Assembly: GCA_028293125.1 (NCBI GenBank)
Contig: JAQGPJ010000020.1
Location: 1 to 64,000, forward strand
Direction: 5' to 3'
DNA length: 64,000 nucleotides
Source of the DNA: Verrucomicrobiales bacterium
Lineage (GTDB): Bacteria > Verrucomicrobiota > Verrucomicrobiia > Verrucomicrobiales > V1-33
This document shows positions 1-7,842 of the stretch, one piece after another; position 1 is the first letter of the stretch, and the number at the start of each line of letters is the position of its first letter. Made by a program: the position numbers and the translations under genes. Under the pieces are notes generated by a model. That model was not told where the DNA came from, made no database searches, and worked only from the letters and a program-made list of their open reading frames with translations.

Positions 1-66
1 CACTTTCCAGGGAGTCTTCACCCCGAGGGATTGACCGTAGAATTCCTTGATGTTGAGGAGGCTCAT
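1..66 (-). CDS. 5' end of an ISL3-like transposase, cut by window edge
   Basis: Reading leftwards from an ATG at 66, the frame is open to the window edge and gives 22 residues including LNIKEFYGQSLGVKTPW. The pattern of a start Met, a short helix, then 'FY..lLGv..PW.V' resembles the N-terminus of ISL3-family transposases, which begin this way before their zinc-finger region. Only 22 codons are visible, so the call rests on a short resemblance. A transposase here would fit the truncated HicB-like gene immediately to the right. I could not identify a terminal inverted repeat between 67 and 342. Confidence 0.4.
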   Translation of the reverse strand, partial: MSLLNIKEFYGQSLGVKTPWKV

Positions 67-342
67 GCCGCTGACTTTAATCCGGCTTTTTCAGCTTCTC
101 CACCCCCCACTGATTCCCGCAGCGCCAAAAGATTCAGAAGCTGGGAACAGTCCCCGCCGACTCCAAGTGATTTTCAGTTTGCCACTGCGTCCATTCAATC
201 CACCCTAAGGAGCCCCTGCTCAATAAGTTGCCCAACTTTGTCCCTGAATTCCCCGATAAACCGGTTGGAAATCACGCAGGTTATTCTGCGGGGGATCCTA
301 AGTCCTGTAACATCTTTGGCTGCAGCCTCCCTGACACCTGTC

Positions 343-645
343 ATGAAATTCCAAGTCGTGATTCACAAGGACGCCGGCTCGGATTACGGCGTGACTGTGC
401 CGGAACTGCCTGGCTGCTTTTCGGCGGGCTCAACTTTGGATGAAGCACTTTCCAACGCTGCCGAAGCAGTGGAATGCCACTGGGAAGGATTGTTGAAGGA
501 TAGCTTTCCGCTTCTCCCTGCGCCCGCAGCCTGGCAAGGCCGCGACGATGACCGTTTTCCGGATGGCATCCTAGCCTTTGTGGATGTGGACACCGCAAAG
601 TTGTCCGGTCCGCCTCACCCAAACCCCAAAGTCATCCCGTCATAA
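343..645 (+). CDS. HicB-like antitoxin N-terminal domain, truncated
   Basis: The 100-residue product starts MKFQVVIHKDAGSDYGVTVP and carries the HicB fold signature (LPGCFSAGSTLDEALSNAAEAVECH). In the HicBA toxin-antitoxin family this partially degraded RNase-H-like domain binds the HicA mRNA interferase and is normally followed by a C-terminal DNA-binding domain. Here the protein stops soon after VDVDTAKLSG, where that second domain should begin, and the last residues are unrelated. No hicA is visible upstream. Its 3' end overlaps the last codons of the convergent hydrolase gene by 31 bases, so a rearrangement probably joined the two. The open frame extends further upstream, but the family match begins at this ATG. 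Confidence 0.65.
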   Translation: MKFQVVIHKDAGSDYGVTVPELPGCFSAGSTLDEALSNAAEAVECHWEGLLKDSFPLLPAPAAWQGRDDDRFPDGILAFVDVDTAKLSGPPHPNPKVIPS

Positions 646-1400
646 GCGATCCGGATGTGCGGCGGCAGTTCCGCCTCCAACTGGCCGTGGGCGAGGTCGT
701 GGCTGAGATGGGTGAACCAGACGGCTTTGGCGCGGGTGTCCTCGGCGACGGCGAGGGCTTCGGACACGCTGAGGTGCGTGGGATGCCCGCTGTGCCGCAG
801 GGCGTCGATGATGAGCACGCCGATGTCCTCCAGCAGGGCCATGCTTTCCATGGGAATCAGCTTGCAGTCGGGGAGGTAGGCCACGCCGTCCATGCCGGGC
901 CGGTCGAACCGGAAGCCGAGGGTGGAGACTTTTCCGTGTTTGACCGGGATGGGGGTGACCGTGGTCCCCCCCAGGGTGAAGGGACCGGTGATCTCATGGG
1001 GCTCCGGTTTCAGGTAGCCGGGGTAGCGGTTCTGGCCGTTGAAGGCGAAATCGAACACATGCCGCAGGACATTCATGGTGCCGGGTTCGGCATACACGGG
1101 GATGAGCCCATCGGCGTCGAAAGTGAAGCGCCGCAGGTCGTCGAATCCCATGATGTGGTCCGTGTGCGAATGGGTGATCAGCACCGCGTCCAGGTGATCG
1201 ATCCCGGCCCGCAGGCACTGGTGGCGGAAGTCCGGCCCCGTGTCCACCACCCAGCACTGCTCCGGCGTGCGGACGAAAACCGAGGCCCGGTCCCGTTTGT
1301 CGCGGGGATCCGGAGAGGTGCAGACTCCGCAGCGGCAACCGATCATGGGAATGCCTGTGGAGGTGCCGGTGCCGAGGAAAGTGAGTTCAAACTGAGCCAT
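615..1400 (-). CDS. MBL-fold metallo-hydrolase (PhnP-like)
   Basis: This 261-residue cytosolic protein has the metallo-beta-lactamase fold. It starts MAQFELTFLGTGTSTGIPMI, with a cysteine pair (GCRCGVC) near residue 20 and the metal-binding motif THSHTDHIMGFDD around residue 80. The family (PhnP-like phosphodiesterases and relatives) hydrolyses phosphodiester or related bonds with two metal ions. Further metal ligands are plausible in VKHGKVSTLGF and YLPDCKLIP, and near the end in WFTHLSHD. The open frame continues upstream of 1400, but similarity begins at this ATG. The C-terminus, HIRIAYDGMTLGFG, is a usual family end. The specific substrate cannot be told from sequence. It is divergent from recN. 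Confidence 0.85.
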   Translation of the reverse strand: MAQFELTFLGTGTSTGIPMIGCRCGVCTSPDPRDKRDRASVFVRTPEQCWVVDTGPDFRHQCLRAGIDHLDAVLITHSHTDHIMGFDDLRRFTFDADGLIPVYAEPGTMNVLRHVFDFAFNGQNRYPGYLKPEPHEITGPFTLGGTTVTPIPVKHGKVSTLGFRFDRPGMDGVAYLPDCKLIPMESMALLEDIGVLIIDALRHSGHPTHLSVSEALAVAEDTRAKAVWFTHLSHDLAHGQLEAELPPHIRIAYDGMTLGFG

Positions 1401-1564
1401 GGGTTCCTGAGGGCCATACGCTCCGTCACCGGATGGGGAAAGCGCAATACGCCGGATTTCCGTCAGCCGCCGGAGTCGGAACCCGCCTGCCCCAGGATTG
1501 AATTCCCCTTTACAAAAAACCACCCTCCAACCTTCCCACCCCTGAACCCCTTCACCTTTCCCTC

Positions 1565-1594
1565 CTGAAAACTGAAAACTGAAAACTGAAAACT
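1565..1594. repeat. heptad tandem repeat (CTGAAAA)x4
   Basis: Four perfect copies of CTGAAAA occupy 1565-1592 and are followed by CT. They lie in the gap between the divergent hydrolase and recN genes. The unit length of seven is shared with the other intergenic repeats in this window. Confidence 0.9.
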
Positions 1595-1674
1595 CCCCTC
1601 CCTCCCCCCTCATCGTTCTCCCTTTGCCCTTTCCAAACCGCTCAGGGTTCTCTTTGATCCCGCCCAGACAAATC

Positions 1675-3336
1675 ATGCTTACAACCCTGTCCATTAAAAA
1701 TCTGGCTCTTGTGGATGCACTCACCTGGCCGCTCGGCGCCGGCCTGATCGGGGTGACCGGTGAGACCGGTGCGGGGAAGTCGATCATCGTGGGGGCGCTG
1801 AAGCTGGTGCTGGGTGAGCGCGCGGACCGCGACCTGATCCGCACAGGCGAGGATGCCTGCACGGTGGAGGCGGTGTTCGAGCCGGTGAACCTGTCTGTCA
1901 TCGACGAGGCCTTGGCGCAGGCCGGCCTGGAGCCCTGCGCGGACGGGCAGCTGATCATCCGGCGGGTGATCTCCGCCGGCGGGCAGAACCGGCAGTTCAT
2001 CAACTGCGCGCCGGCCACCCTGGCGGTGCTGAAGTCGCTGGGGCAGCATCTGGTGGACCTGCACGGGCCGCACGAGCACCAGTCGCTGAATTCCCGCGAG
2101 CGCCAACTGGCCATGCTGGACGCCGCGTCCGGCGCGGAGGAGGCGCTGGAGCACTACCGGACCGCGTGGACGGAGTGGCGGCGGCTGGGCCAGGAGCTGG
2201 ACGGGCTTTCCCACGCGGAGCATGTGGGCCAGCAGGAACTGGAGCTGCTGCGCTTTCAGGTGGAAGAGATCGATGAGCTCAATCCCCGTGTGGAGGAGGA
2301 GGAGCCGCTGCTCCAGCGCTACAAAATGGCGGGCAACAGCACCCGCCTGGCGGAGCTGTCCGCCACCGCCCTCGGGGCGCTGCACGATGCCGAGGATTCC
2401 GTGCTGTCCAAGCTGGGCGATCTGCGGCGCACCCTGCGGGAGCTGGAGCGCATCGACCGCGGGGTGACGGAGTTCACCACGGGATTCGAGACCGCGTTCG
2501 CCGAGCTGGAGGAGTTGGAGACCGGCCTCCGGGACTACCATGAGGAGCTGGAGCTCGATCCCCGGGAGATTGCCCGGCTGGAGGAGCGCATCAATGTGCT
2601 GGAGACTTTGAAGCGGAAATACGGCGGCACACTCGAGCGGGTGCTGGACCACCGCGACGCCGCGGCGGAGCGGCTGGGGAAAATTGAAGGCCGGAGCGGG
2701 GAGCTGGAGCGGCTGGGACTGGAGCTGGCCAGGGCCCGCGAGGGGGTGAATGCCACGGGTCTGGTGCTCAGCCAGCTGCGCCGCGGGGCCGCGCCGCGCC
2801 TGGCCAAAGAGGTGTCGCGGCATCTGGGGGATCTGGGATTCCGGCAGGCGCGGTTCTCCGTGGAGCTGACTCCGCTGTCCCAGCCCGGTCCGCGCGGCCT
2901 GGAGGAGACGGATTTCCACTTTGCCCCCAACCCCGGCGAGCCTCCCAAGCCGCTGCGCGTCATCGCCAGCAGCGGGGAGATGAGCCGCGTGATGCTGGCG
3001 GTGAAAAGCGCCCTCGCGCGGGAGGACAACATCCCGCTGCTGGTGTTCGACGAGATCGACGCCAACGTCGGAGGGGAGATCGCCGCCGCCGTGGGCCGGA
3101 AGATGGCGGAGCTGGGCGCCCATCACCAGATCATCAGCATCACCCACCTGCCGCAGGTGGCCGCGCTGGCGGACCATCAGTTCGTGGTCCGCAAGGTGGT
3201 CCACAAGGACCGCACCCACAGCCAGCTGACCCGCGTGGAGGGCGAGGACCGGGTGCTGGAGATCGCCCGCATGCTGGGCGGCAAGGCGGAAAGCGCCCGC
3301 GCCCACGCCCGCAATCTGCTGGCCGGCGGGGCATGA
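1675..3336 (+). CDS. recN: DNA repair protein RecN
   Basis: RecN is an SMC-like ATPase that holds broken DNA ends together during double-strand break repair. The 553-residue product begins MLTTLSIKNLALVDALTWPL. It has a Walker A motif (GETGAGKS) near residues 29-36, a long central coiled coil rich in Glu/Leu/Arg (roughly residues 150-390), and a C-terminal head with an ABC-type signature (SSGEMSRVMLAVK) and Walker B (LLVFDEIDANVGG). The terminal THLPQVAALADHQF is also typical. Length matches the family. I chose the ATG at 1675 because the 17 codons before it look non-coding. No SOS box was recognised in the upstream gap. Confidence 0.96.
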   Translation: MLTTLSIKNLALVDALTWPLGAGLIGVTGETGAGKSIIVGALKLVLGERADRDLIRTGEDACTVEAVFEPVNLSVIDEALAQAGLEPCADGQLIIRRVISAGGQNRQFINCAPATLAVLKSLGQHLVDLHGPHEHQSLNSRERQLAMLDAASGAEEALEHYRTAWTEWRRLGQELDGLSHAEHVGQQELELLRFQVEEIDELNPRVEEEEPLLQRYKMAGNSTRLAELSATALGALHDAEDSVLSKLGDLRRTLRELERIDRGVTEFTTGFETAFAELEELETGLRDYHEELELDPREIARLEERINVLETLKRKYGGTLERVLDHRDAAAERLGKIEGRSGELERLGLELARAREGVNATGLVLSQLRRGAAPRLAKEVSRHLGDLGFRQARFSVELTPLSQPGPRGLEETDFHFAPNPGEPPKPLRVIASSGEMSRVMLAVKSALAREDNIPLLVFDEIDANVGGEIAAAVGRKMAELGAHHQIISITHLPQVAALADHQFVVRKVVHKDRTHSQLTRVEGEDRVLEIARMLGGKAESARAHARNLLAGGA

Positions 3337-3360
3337 TATAAAGGGCAAAGCATGCCGTGC

Positions 3361-3384
3361 CGCCGCGCCGCACCGGGCGCGGCG
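3361..3384. terminator. GC-rich hairpin between convergent genes
   Basis: CGCCGCGC (3361-3368) and GCGCGGCG (3377-3384) form a perfect 8-bp stem with an 8-base loop in the 63-base gap between recN and the convergent ABC gene. There is no U-tract on either strand, so a terminator role is inferred from position only. Confidence 0.35.
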
Positions 3385-3399
3385 CATGAAGCCGGAAAC

Positions 3400-4206
3400 T
3401 CAGAAAGCGGCCCGCACGCTGTGGGAGGCGGGCAGCCGCAGCCCCCAGGCGCCGTCCTCCTCCTTCAGAACCTCAACCGGCGCGCCGAAGACTTTTGTCA
3501 GGATGGGGCTGGTCAGCACCTCCTCAATGGGGCCGGACGCGGCCACGCCGCCGGCGTGCAGGGCCAGCACGTGCGTGCAGGCGGCGGGGATCTCCTCCAG
3601 GTGATGTGTCACCAGCACCACCGCCGGCCCCCGACGCTGGGTGGCCAGCTTCTGCATAAAGTCCACAAAATGGGCGCGGGCCACGGGATCGAGCCCGGCG
3701 CAGGGCTCGTCGAGAATGAGCAGCTCCGGCTCCGCCATCAGGGCGCGTCCGGTGAGCACGCGCTGGCGCTCGCCTTGGGAAAGCACCGCCCAGGGCCGGT
3801 CCAGCAGGTGGGTGCAGCGGGTGCGGCGGGCGATGGTTTCAATAAACTGATGATCGTCCTTTGTCAGTTTGCCCCAGAAATTGATCTGCCCATAGCGCCC
3901 GCCGCCAATGATCTCGCGGGGCCGCTCGTCATCATCCACCATCTGGCGCACGCTGCTGCTGACCAGGCCGATGCGCTTGCGCAGCTGGGTCCAGTCGCTC
4001 GCGCCGAAGGTTTCGCCCAGCACCGTGACCGTGCCCCCGGCGGGGATCAGCATCGCCGTCAGGCACCCCAGCAGGGAGGTTTTCCCGGACCCGTTGGCCC
4101 CCAGAATGGTCCACATCTCACCGGGGTGAATGGTCCAGTCGATGCCGCGGAGGATGCGCGTGCCGGCGCGGGTGACGGTGAGGCCGGTGACGGAGAGGAT
4201 GGGCAT
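3400..4206 (-). CDS. ABC transporter ATP-binding protein, orphan
   Basis: This 268-residue cytosolic ATPase has a Walker A (GANGSGKTS, about residues 35-43), a Q-loop region (SSSVRQMVDDD), the signature LSQGERQRV, Walker B (LLILDEPCAGLD) and the H-loop VTHHLEEIP. Architecture and spacing resemble the YlmA/ModF-like group of ABC ATPases. No permease or binding protein gene lies nearby, so it either assembles with a permease encoded elsewhere or acts without one. The next gene upstream on the same strand is a small membrane protein of unknown role, which has no permease features. Substrate cannot be inferred. Confidence 0.88.
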   Translation of the reverse strand: MPILSVTGLTVTRAGTRILRGIDWTIHPGEMWTILGANGSGKTSLLGCLTAMLIPAGGTVTVLGETFGASDWTQLRKRIGLVSSSVRQMVDDDERPREIIGGGRYGQINFWGKLTKDDHQFIETIARRTRCTHLLDRPWAVLSQGERQRVLTGRALMAEPELLILDEPCAGLDPVARAHFVDFMQKLATQRRGPAVVLVTHHLEEIPAACTHVLALHAGGVAASGPIEEVLTSPILTKVFGAPVEVLKEEDGAWGLRLPASHSVRAAF

Positions 4207-4227
4207 GGGGGGTGGGGAGGGAGGGGG

Positions 4228-4248
4228 TTATTGGTTATTCGTTATTGG
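4228..4248. repeat. heptad tandem repeat TTATTGG/TTATTCG/TTATTGG
   Basis: Three heptads (4228-4234, 4235-4241, 4242-4248) lie at the 3' end of the neighbouring minus-strand gene. Read on the minus strand, one copy of CCAATAA supplies that gene's stop codon TAA (complement of 4242-4244). Confidence 0.88.
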
Positions 4249-4775
4249 TGGCGTGGGGGGTATTTCCAAGGGAAGGCCGTGGTGTGGAACCAGAGCCGCA
4301 GCCGGTCGTGGGGGGCGTTGCGGAGGTGCTGAAGGCAGATATCACGGTCCGGCCCGGATCCGCCGTAGCGGTCGATGAGGAAGGCGATGAATTTCCGGTC
4401 ATCACCGGTGCAGGGAATCTCCAGCCCTCCGTAATCCCCAGGGCGGGCAGTGCCCATGAAAAGCTTGGGATAAGTGCCGGAATCCATTTTACCTTCCGGT
4501 GGACTGAGGATCATCGCCAATTTCAGGTATTTTCCATCACGGTCCCAGATGATGAGACCCATGCCGCCGTCCTTGGGATACCATGTGGGAAAGACTTCAT
4601 GGCACGGCTGTCCTAGGTTTTGCAGAACGGAATGAGCCTTTGAGAGGTCGTAGCCGGGCGACCGCAGAAGAATCCATACAGCCACTGTGATGAGAATCAG
4701 ACTGACTGCCAGGATCCATAGTATATGTATTCGTTTTCCGCCTGCTGCCGGAGGGATGGCGGGATTGGAGGGCAT
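4242..4775 (-). CDS. hypothetical single-pass membrane protein
   Basis: I do not recognise this family. From the ATG at 4775 the product has 177 residues; a GTG at 4796 would add seven. Residues about 18-38 (ILWILAVSLILITVAVWILL) form one transmembrane helix. The remainder is predicted to be extracytoplasmic, with conserved-looking GMGLIIWDRDGKYLKLAM and several cysteines. It lies 39 bases downstream of rsmB in the same frame and on the same strand, so the two may be co-transcribed. The stop codon falls within a heptad repeat, so the last residues (RHQ) may have been acquired when the repeat was inserted. Confidence 0.6.
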   Translation of the reverse strand: MPSNPAIPPAAGGKRIHILWILAVSLILITVAVWILLRSPGYDLSKAHSVLQNLGQPCHEVFPTWYPKDGGMGLIIWDRDGKYLKLAMILSPPEGKMDSGTYPKLFMGTARPGDYGGLEIPCTGDDRKFIAFLIDRYGGSGPDRDICLQHLRNAPHDRLRLWFHTTAFPWKYPPRHQ

Positions 4776-4814
4776 GGCAGGATAGGAAGTGCGCACCCTG
4801 ATGGGATGCGCCAG

Positions 4815-6143
4815 CTAGGAAACCCTCTCGATAAGCGAAGCCCAGGCACCGTCGGTTTCGGTGAGGTGGGGGACGAGAGAGCGGGTCTGGAGCTGGCGGA
4901 AGCCGGGGGTTTTGGAGAGGGTGGCGCGGACCACGTGCTCGTTTTCGTCGGGCTCAATGCTGCAGGTGGAGTAGACCAAGCGTCCGCCGGGGCGGAGCAG
5001 GGGGAGGAGATTGGAGAGCAACCGGACCTGGCGGGCGGCCATTTCGGCGAAGGAGCCGGCGTGCAGGCGCCAGCGGACATCCACGCGGCGGCGGATGACG
5101 CCGGTGTTGGAGCAGGGCACATCAGCAAGAATGCGGTCGAAACCGTCGGGGAAGCGCTGTTTCCAAGATGCGGGCGCGGGTGTCGTCTCCCAGTCATGAG
5201 CTTGGATCTCCGTGTTTTTGACGTGCAGCCGCTGGAGATTGCCGCGCAGACGCTCCAGACGGTTGGGAGCGGAATCGGTAGCCATCAGCGTTCCCTTGTT
5301 TTCCATCATCTGCGCCAACAGCGCCGCTTTCCCGCCAGGGGCGGCGCAGGCGTCGAGCACCGTCATGCCGGCCTCCGGAGCCAGCAGGATCGGGGCTTCG
5401 GCGGTGGAGGGGTCCTGCGCGTAGCACCAGCCGGAGGCCAAGGCTTCCAATGGAAGCTCCGGGCAGAGGAAAAAGCCGGGATGCTTCTCCAGCGGCGTCA
5501 GGCCGGGCAGGGTGGCCAGTTTTTCCTCCACGCCGGAGAAGAGTTTGTTGACCCGCACGATCACGGGGGCCGGAGTGTTCGACCAGGTGCCGAGCTTCTC
5601 CATGCCCAGCGGATGGAAGTGTTTGGTCCAGCGGTCGGTCAGGAATTTGGGCAGGGAGAACCGGATTTCCGAGGCCGAATGCAGGCGGAACTTTTCCAAC
5701 TCCGCGCGCTCGCGCAGCGCCCGGCGCAGCACGGCATTCACCAGACCGCGCCCGCGTCCCGCCAGCTCCACGGTCTCGTGCACGGCGGCGTGCTCCGGCA
5801 GATCCAGGAGCAGGCACTGCACCAGGCCCAGCCGCAGCCAGCCGCGGGTGTCGTGGTCCAGCTTGCCGCCGTCCCGCAGGCGGTCGATCCAGGCGTCCAG
5901 CAGCGTCAGATTGCGCAGCGCGGCAAAGACCATGGCCTTCAGAAAAGCCCGGTTGGGGGAGCTCAGGGAGTTCCGGCGCGCGGTGTGGTCCACCATTTCC
6001 TCCGCATACACCCCGTCCGGTTTCCAAGCCCGCAGGATCTGCCAGGCCAGCAGCCGGGTGTTGGGCCCGGCACCCGCCCCAGGAGACGGCGGCGCGGGGG
6101 GCCGGGAGGAGCGTGAGGAGGAGGACTGGGAGCGGCGGTTCAT
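4815..6143 (-). CDS. rsmB: 16S rRNA (cytosine-C5) methyltransferase RsmB/Fmu
   Basis: RsmB methylates C967 of 16S rRNA with S-adenosylmethionine. The 442-residue protein has a low-complexity Ser/Pro/Arg start and an N-terminal NusB-like helical domain (about residues 30-170, with AFLKAMVFAALRNL and GRGLVNAVLRRAL). The Rossmann methyltransferase domain contains LDACAAPGGKAALLAQMM (SAM binding), ILADVPCSNTGVIRRRVDVRW (catalytic-loop Cys) and VYSTCSIEPDENE (nucleophilic Cys in TCS). Length matches the family. It ends in TAG after LIERVS, which is a normal family end. Confidence 0.95.
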   Translation of the reverse strand: MNRRSQSSSSRSSRPPAPPSPGAGAGPNTRLLAWQILRAWKPDGVYAEEMVDHTARRNSLSSPNRAFLKAMVFAALRNLTLLDAWIDRLRDGGKLDHDTRGWLRLGLVQCLLLDLPEHAAVHETVELAGRGRGLVNAVLRRALRERAELEKFRLHSASEIRFSLPKFLTDRWTKHFHPLGMEKLGTWSNTPAPVIVRVNKLFSGVEEKLATLPGLTPLEKHPGFFLCPELPLEALASGWCYAQDPSTAEAPILLAPEAGMTVLDACAAPGGKAALLAQMMENKGTLMATDSAPNRLERLRGNLQRLHVKNTEIQAHDWETTPAPASWKQRFPDGFDRILADVPCSNTGVIRRRVDVRWRLHAGSFAEMAARQVRLLSNLLPLLRPGGRLVYSTCSIEPDENEHVVRATLSKTPGFRQLQTRSLVPHLTETDGAWASLIERVS

Positions 6144-6388
6144 CGGGTCATGGGTGGACCCGCCGTTCGCAATTCACAAGGCCGGGAATCCAGCGGCTCC
6201 GGCAGCGGTGCAGCCTTGGGATGACAGGGAAAGGAAATCTGAAAACCGCAGGCGGGAAACCCGGCTCCGCCCCCTTTGGGCGTCCTGCGGGGAAGGAAAA
6301 TCCGTTGATTTCCTTGGAGGAATCAGAACTTGTCATCCCGTGAAGGAAGTCTAATAATCACGGCTTCCAAATTTCAATTTACGCCACC

Positions 6389-6859
6389 ATGCGCTCCATT
6401 TCCCTTTTGGCCCCGGCCCTGCTGACCGTGATTCTTCCCTCCTGCGAGGTTTTCCAAGGCAAGCAGGCCGATACCTACGGCGCGCAGCCCTCCGCCAATC
6501 CCTACGGTGAGGTGCCGCAGAGCAATCCCTACGCCACGCCGCCGGTCAGTCCCTACACCCAAGCTCCGCCTGCTCCGTCCAACCCCTATAGTCAGGGAGT
6601 GCCTTCCCCCTCCAATCCCTACGGCGGCTATGAGCAGCCGCAGACCTATCCGGCGCCCTCCACCGGCTCCAGCCCGGCCACCGCACCCCCCAGCAGCGCC
6701 TACACCTCCGGCAGCGGCGGCGGGCAGGTGGTGGTGCAGCCCGGCGACAACCTGACCAAAATCGCGAAGCGGAACAACACCACCGTGCCGGCCCTCAAAG
6801 CCGCCAACAACCTGACCTCGGACATGATCCGTGCCGGTCAGAAGCTGACTCTGCCCTGA
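6389..6859 (+). CDS. LysM-domain lipoprotein with Asn-Pro-Tyr repeats
   Basis: The 156-residue product has a lipoprotein signal peptide ending in a lipobox-like LPSC with Cys19. It is followed by about 80 residues of Pro/Ser/Tyr-rich linker with recurring NPY or SPY triplets (ANPYG, SNPYA, SPYTQ, SNPYS, SNPYG). The C-terminus (about residues 112-156) is a single LysM domain: VVVQPGDNLTKIAKRNNTTVP and LKAANNLTSDMIRAGQKLTLP. LysM domains bind N-acetylglucosamine-containing glycan such as peptidoglycan. The protein is therefore probably anchored to a membrane by lipid and tethered to the wall. It stands alone between rsmB (divergent) and a transposon remnant. Confidence 0.85.
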   Translation: MRSISLLAPALLTVILPSCEVFQGKQADTYGAQPSANPYGEVPQSNPYATPPVSPYTQAPPAPSNPYSQGVPSPSNPYGGYEQPQTYPAPSTGSSPATAPPSSAYTSGSGGGQVVVQPGDNLTKIAKRNNTTVPALKAANNLTSDMIRAGQKLTLP

Positions 6860-6927
6860 CAGGCTGATGGGAGCCAGGTTGGAAATAGGGCAAACAGCTG
6901 GAATTGGCTGTACTTCCGAGGCTTTAA

Positions 6928-7524
6928 GTGCGGCGCAAAGCCTCCCGCAAAAGCTACTTGTCCGGGGAAACCGCCGTGAAGGCGGCGGGCTATACTGATT
7001 GCCGGAAGTCATTTCCGGAATGGGAGGAGGATTTCCCCGATGGCGGCGTGTCTTTCCGGAAATGATTTATGGCAAACGCTATATGTGATGATCCTCACCT
7101 CCCTGCTGAAGGAGCAGTTCAGCCCCGCTGTGATCCTGGAGCTTTACCGCTGGCGCTGGCGGATTGAACTGGCCTTAAAGCCTGCTGCGGCCGGGCACGT
7201 CCCCAAAAGCAACCATGCCACGACCGTGCCTGGATGCAGACCAAAATCCTCACTGCCCTTTTGATCGAAACCCTGCTACGCGGCAGTAGGAATTTTTCCC
7301 CCTGGGGAGGACGCATGGTCTTCGGAGGAGGATTCCCACTGGGATTTATGCAGGCACGCCACGAACACAGTATTGGCGGCCATATCTGTCCGGCCTTGGA
7401 CATCCGCGCGTTCCAAAGAAAATTCCGCAGGCTCAGCAGGCACTTACGGCCATCGTGCCGCAAACGGAACCACCGGATGAAGAGGCTGAGGAATCTGATG
7501 CCAAAAAGATCCTGGCAAATATAG
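6928..7524 (+). pseudogene. decayed IS4-type transposase
   Basis: Three pieces in different frames read like one transposase C-terminal half: VRRKASRKSYLSGETAVKAAGYT from about 6928, then LYVMILTSLLKEQFSPAVILELYRWRWRIELALK, then from about 7215 in another frame HDRAWMQTKILTALLIETLL. The YRWRWRIELALK block is the Y-R-E-K signature of the IS4 family around the third catalytic acid. Frame changes near 7020 and 7215, and loss of the N-terminal catalytic region, show it is inactive. I found no terminal inverted repeats. The sequence from 7300 to 7524 is open but not clearly conserved. Confidence 0.72.
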
Positions 7525-7842
7525 GTCAACGCCTACGGAGCCTTGCCCCGGACTGCCTTGGAACCGCCTTTCAGGCCTGAAATACAGCCTGTTTCCCGAT
7601 GAGGCTGCTTTCCGCTAATGGAAAACGGCTTGAGGCCTTAGAGCCTGTTGAAAGACCTCCACCCACAGCAATCCGAATTTATTGACCGGAAAACTTTTTC
7701 CCGGGTAGTGGACTGGAGTGGCCGGGTCAGGAACGCCGCCATCCTACATTGATAATTAAGATTTTACAAAGCGCAGGATTGACTTTCATGCCGTTTTTAT
7801 AAAAATCGGCCCAAAATCAAGCCAAATCCTGCCCCCGCAGCC
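7525..7842. other. 318-base gap, probable tail of the IS remnant and upstream region of next gene
   Basis: No convincing coding potential is visible here. The left part may be eroded transposon sequence. The A/T-rich stretch around 7745-7803 precedes the large secreted protein gene and is the likely promoter region. The only -35/-10-like pair there (TTGACT at 7779, TATAAA at 7798) has 13-base spacing, too short to call. Confidence 0.35.

Noticed and set aside
1642-3387. A 581-codon minus-strand frame opposite recN
   Set aside because: It is a shadow of recN, with Gln/Leu/Pro bias and no family features.
7779-7803. TTGACT/TATAAA promoter before the secreted-protein gene
   Set aside because: The spacing is 13 bases, too short for a normal sigma-70 promoter; the match is probably due to A/T richness.
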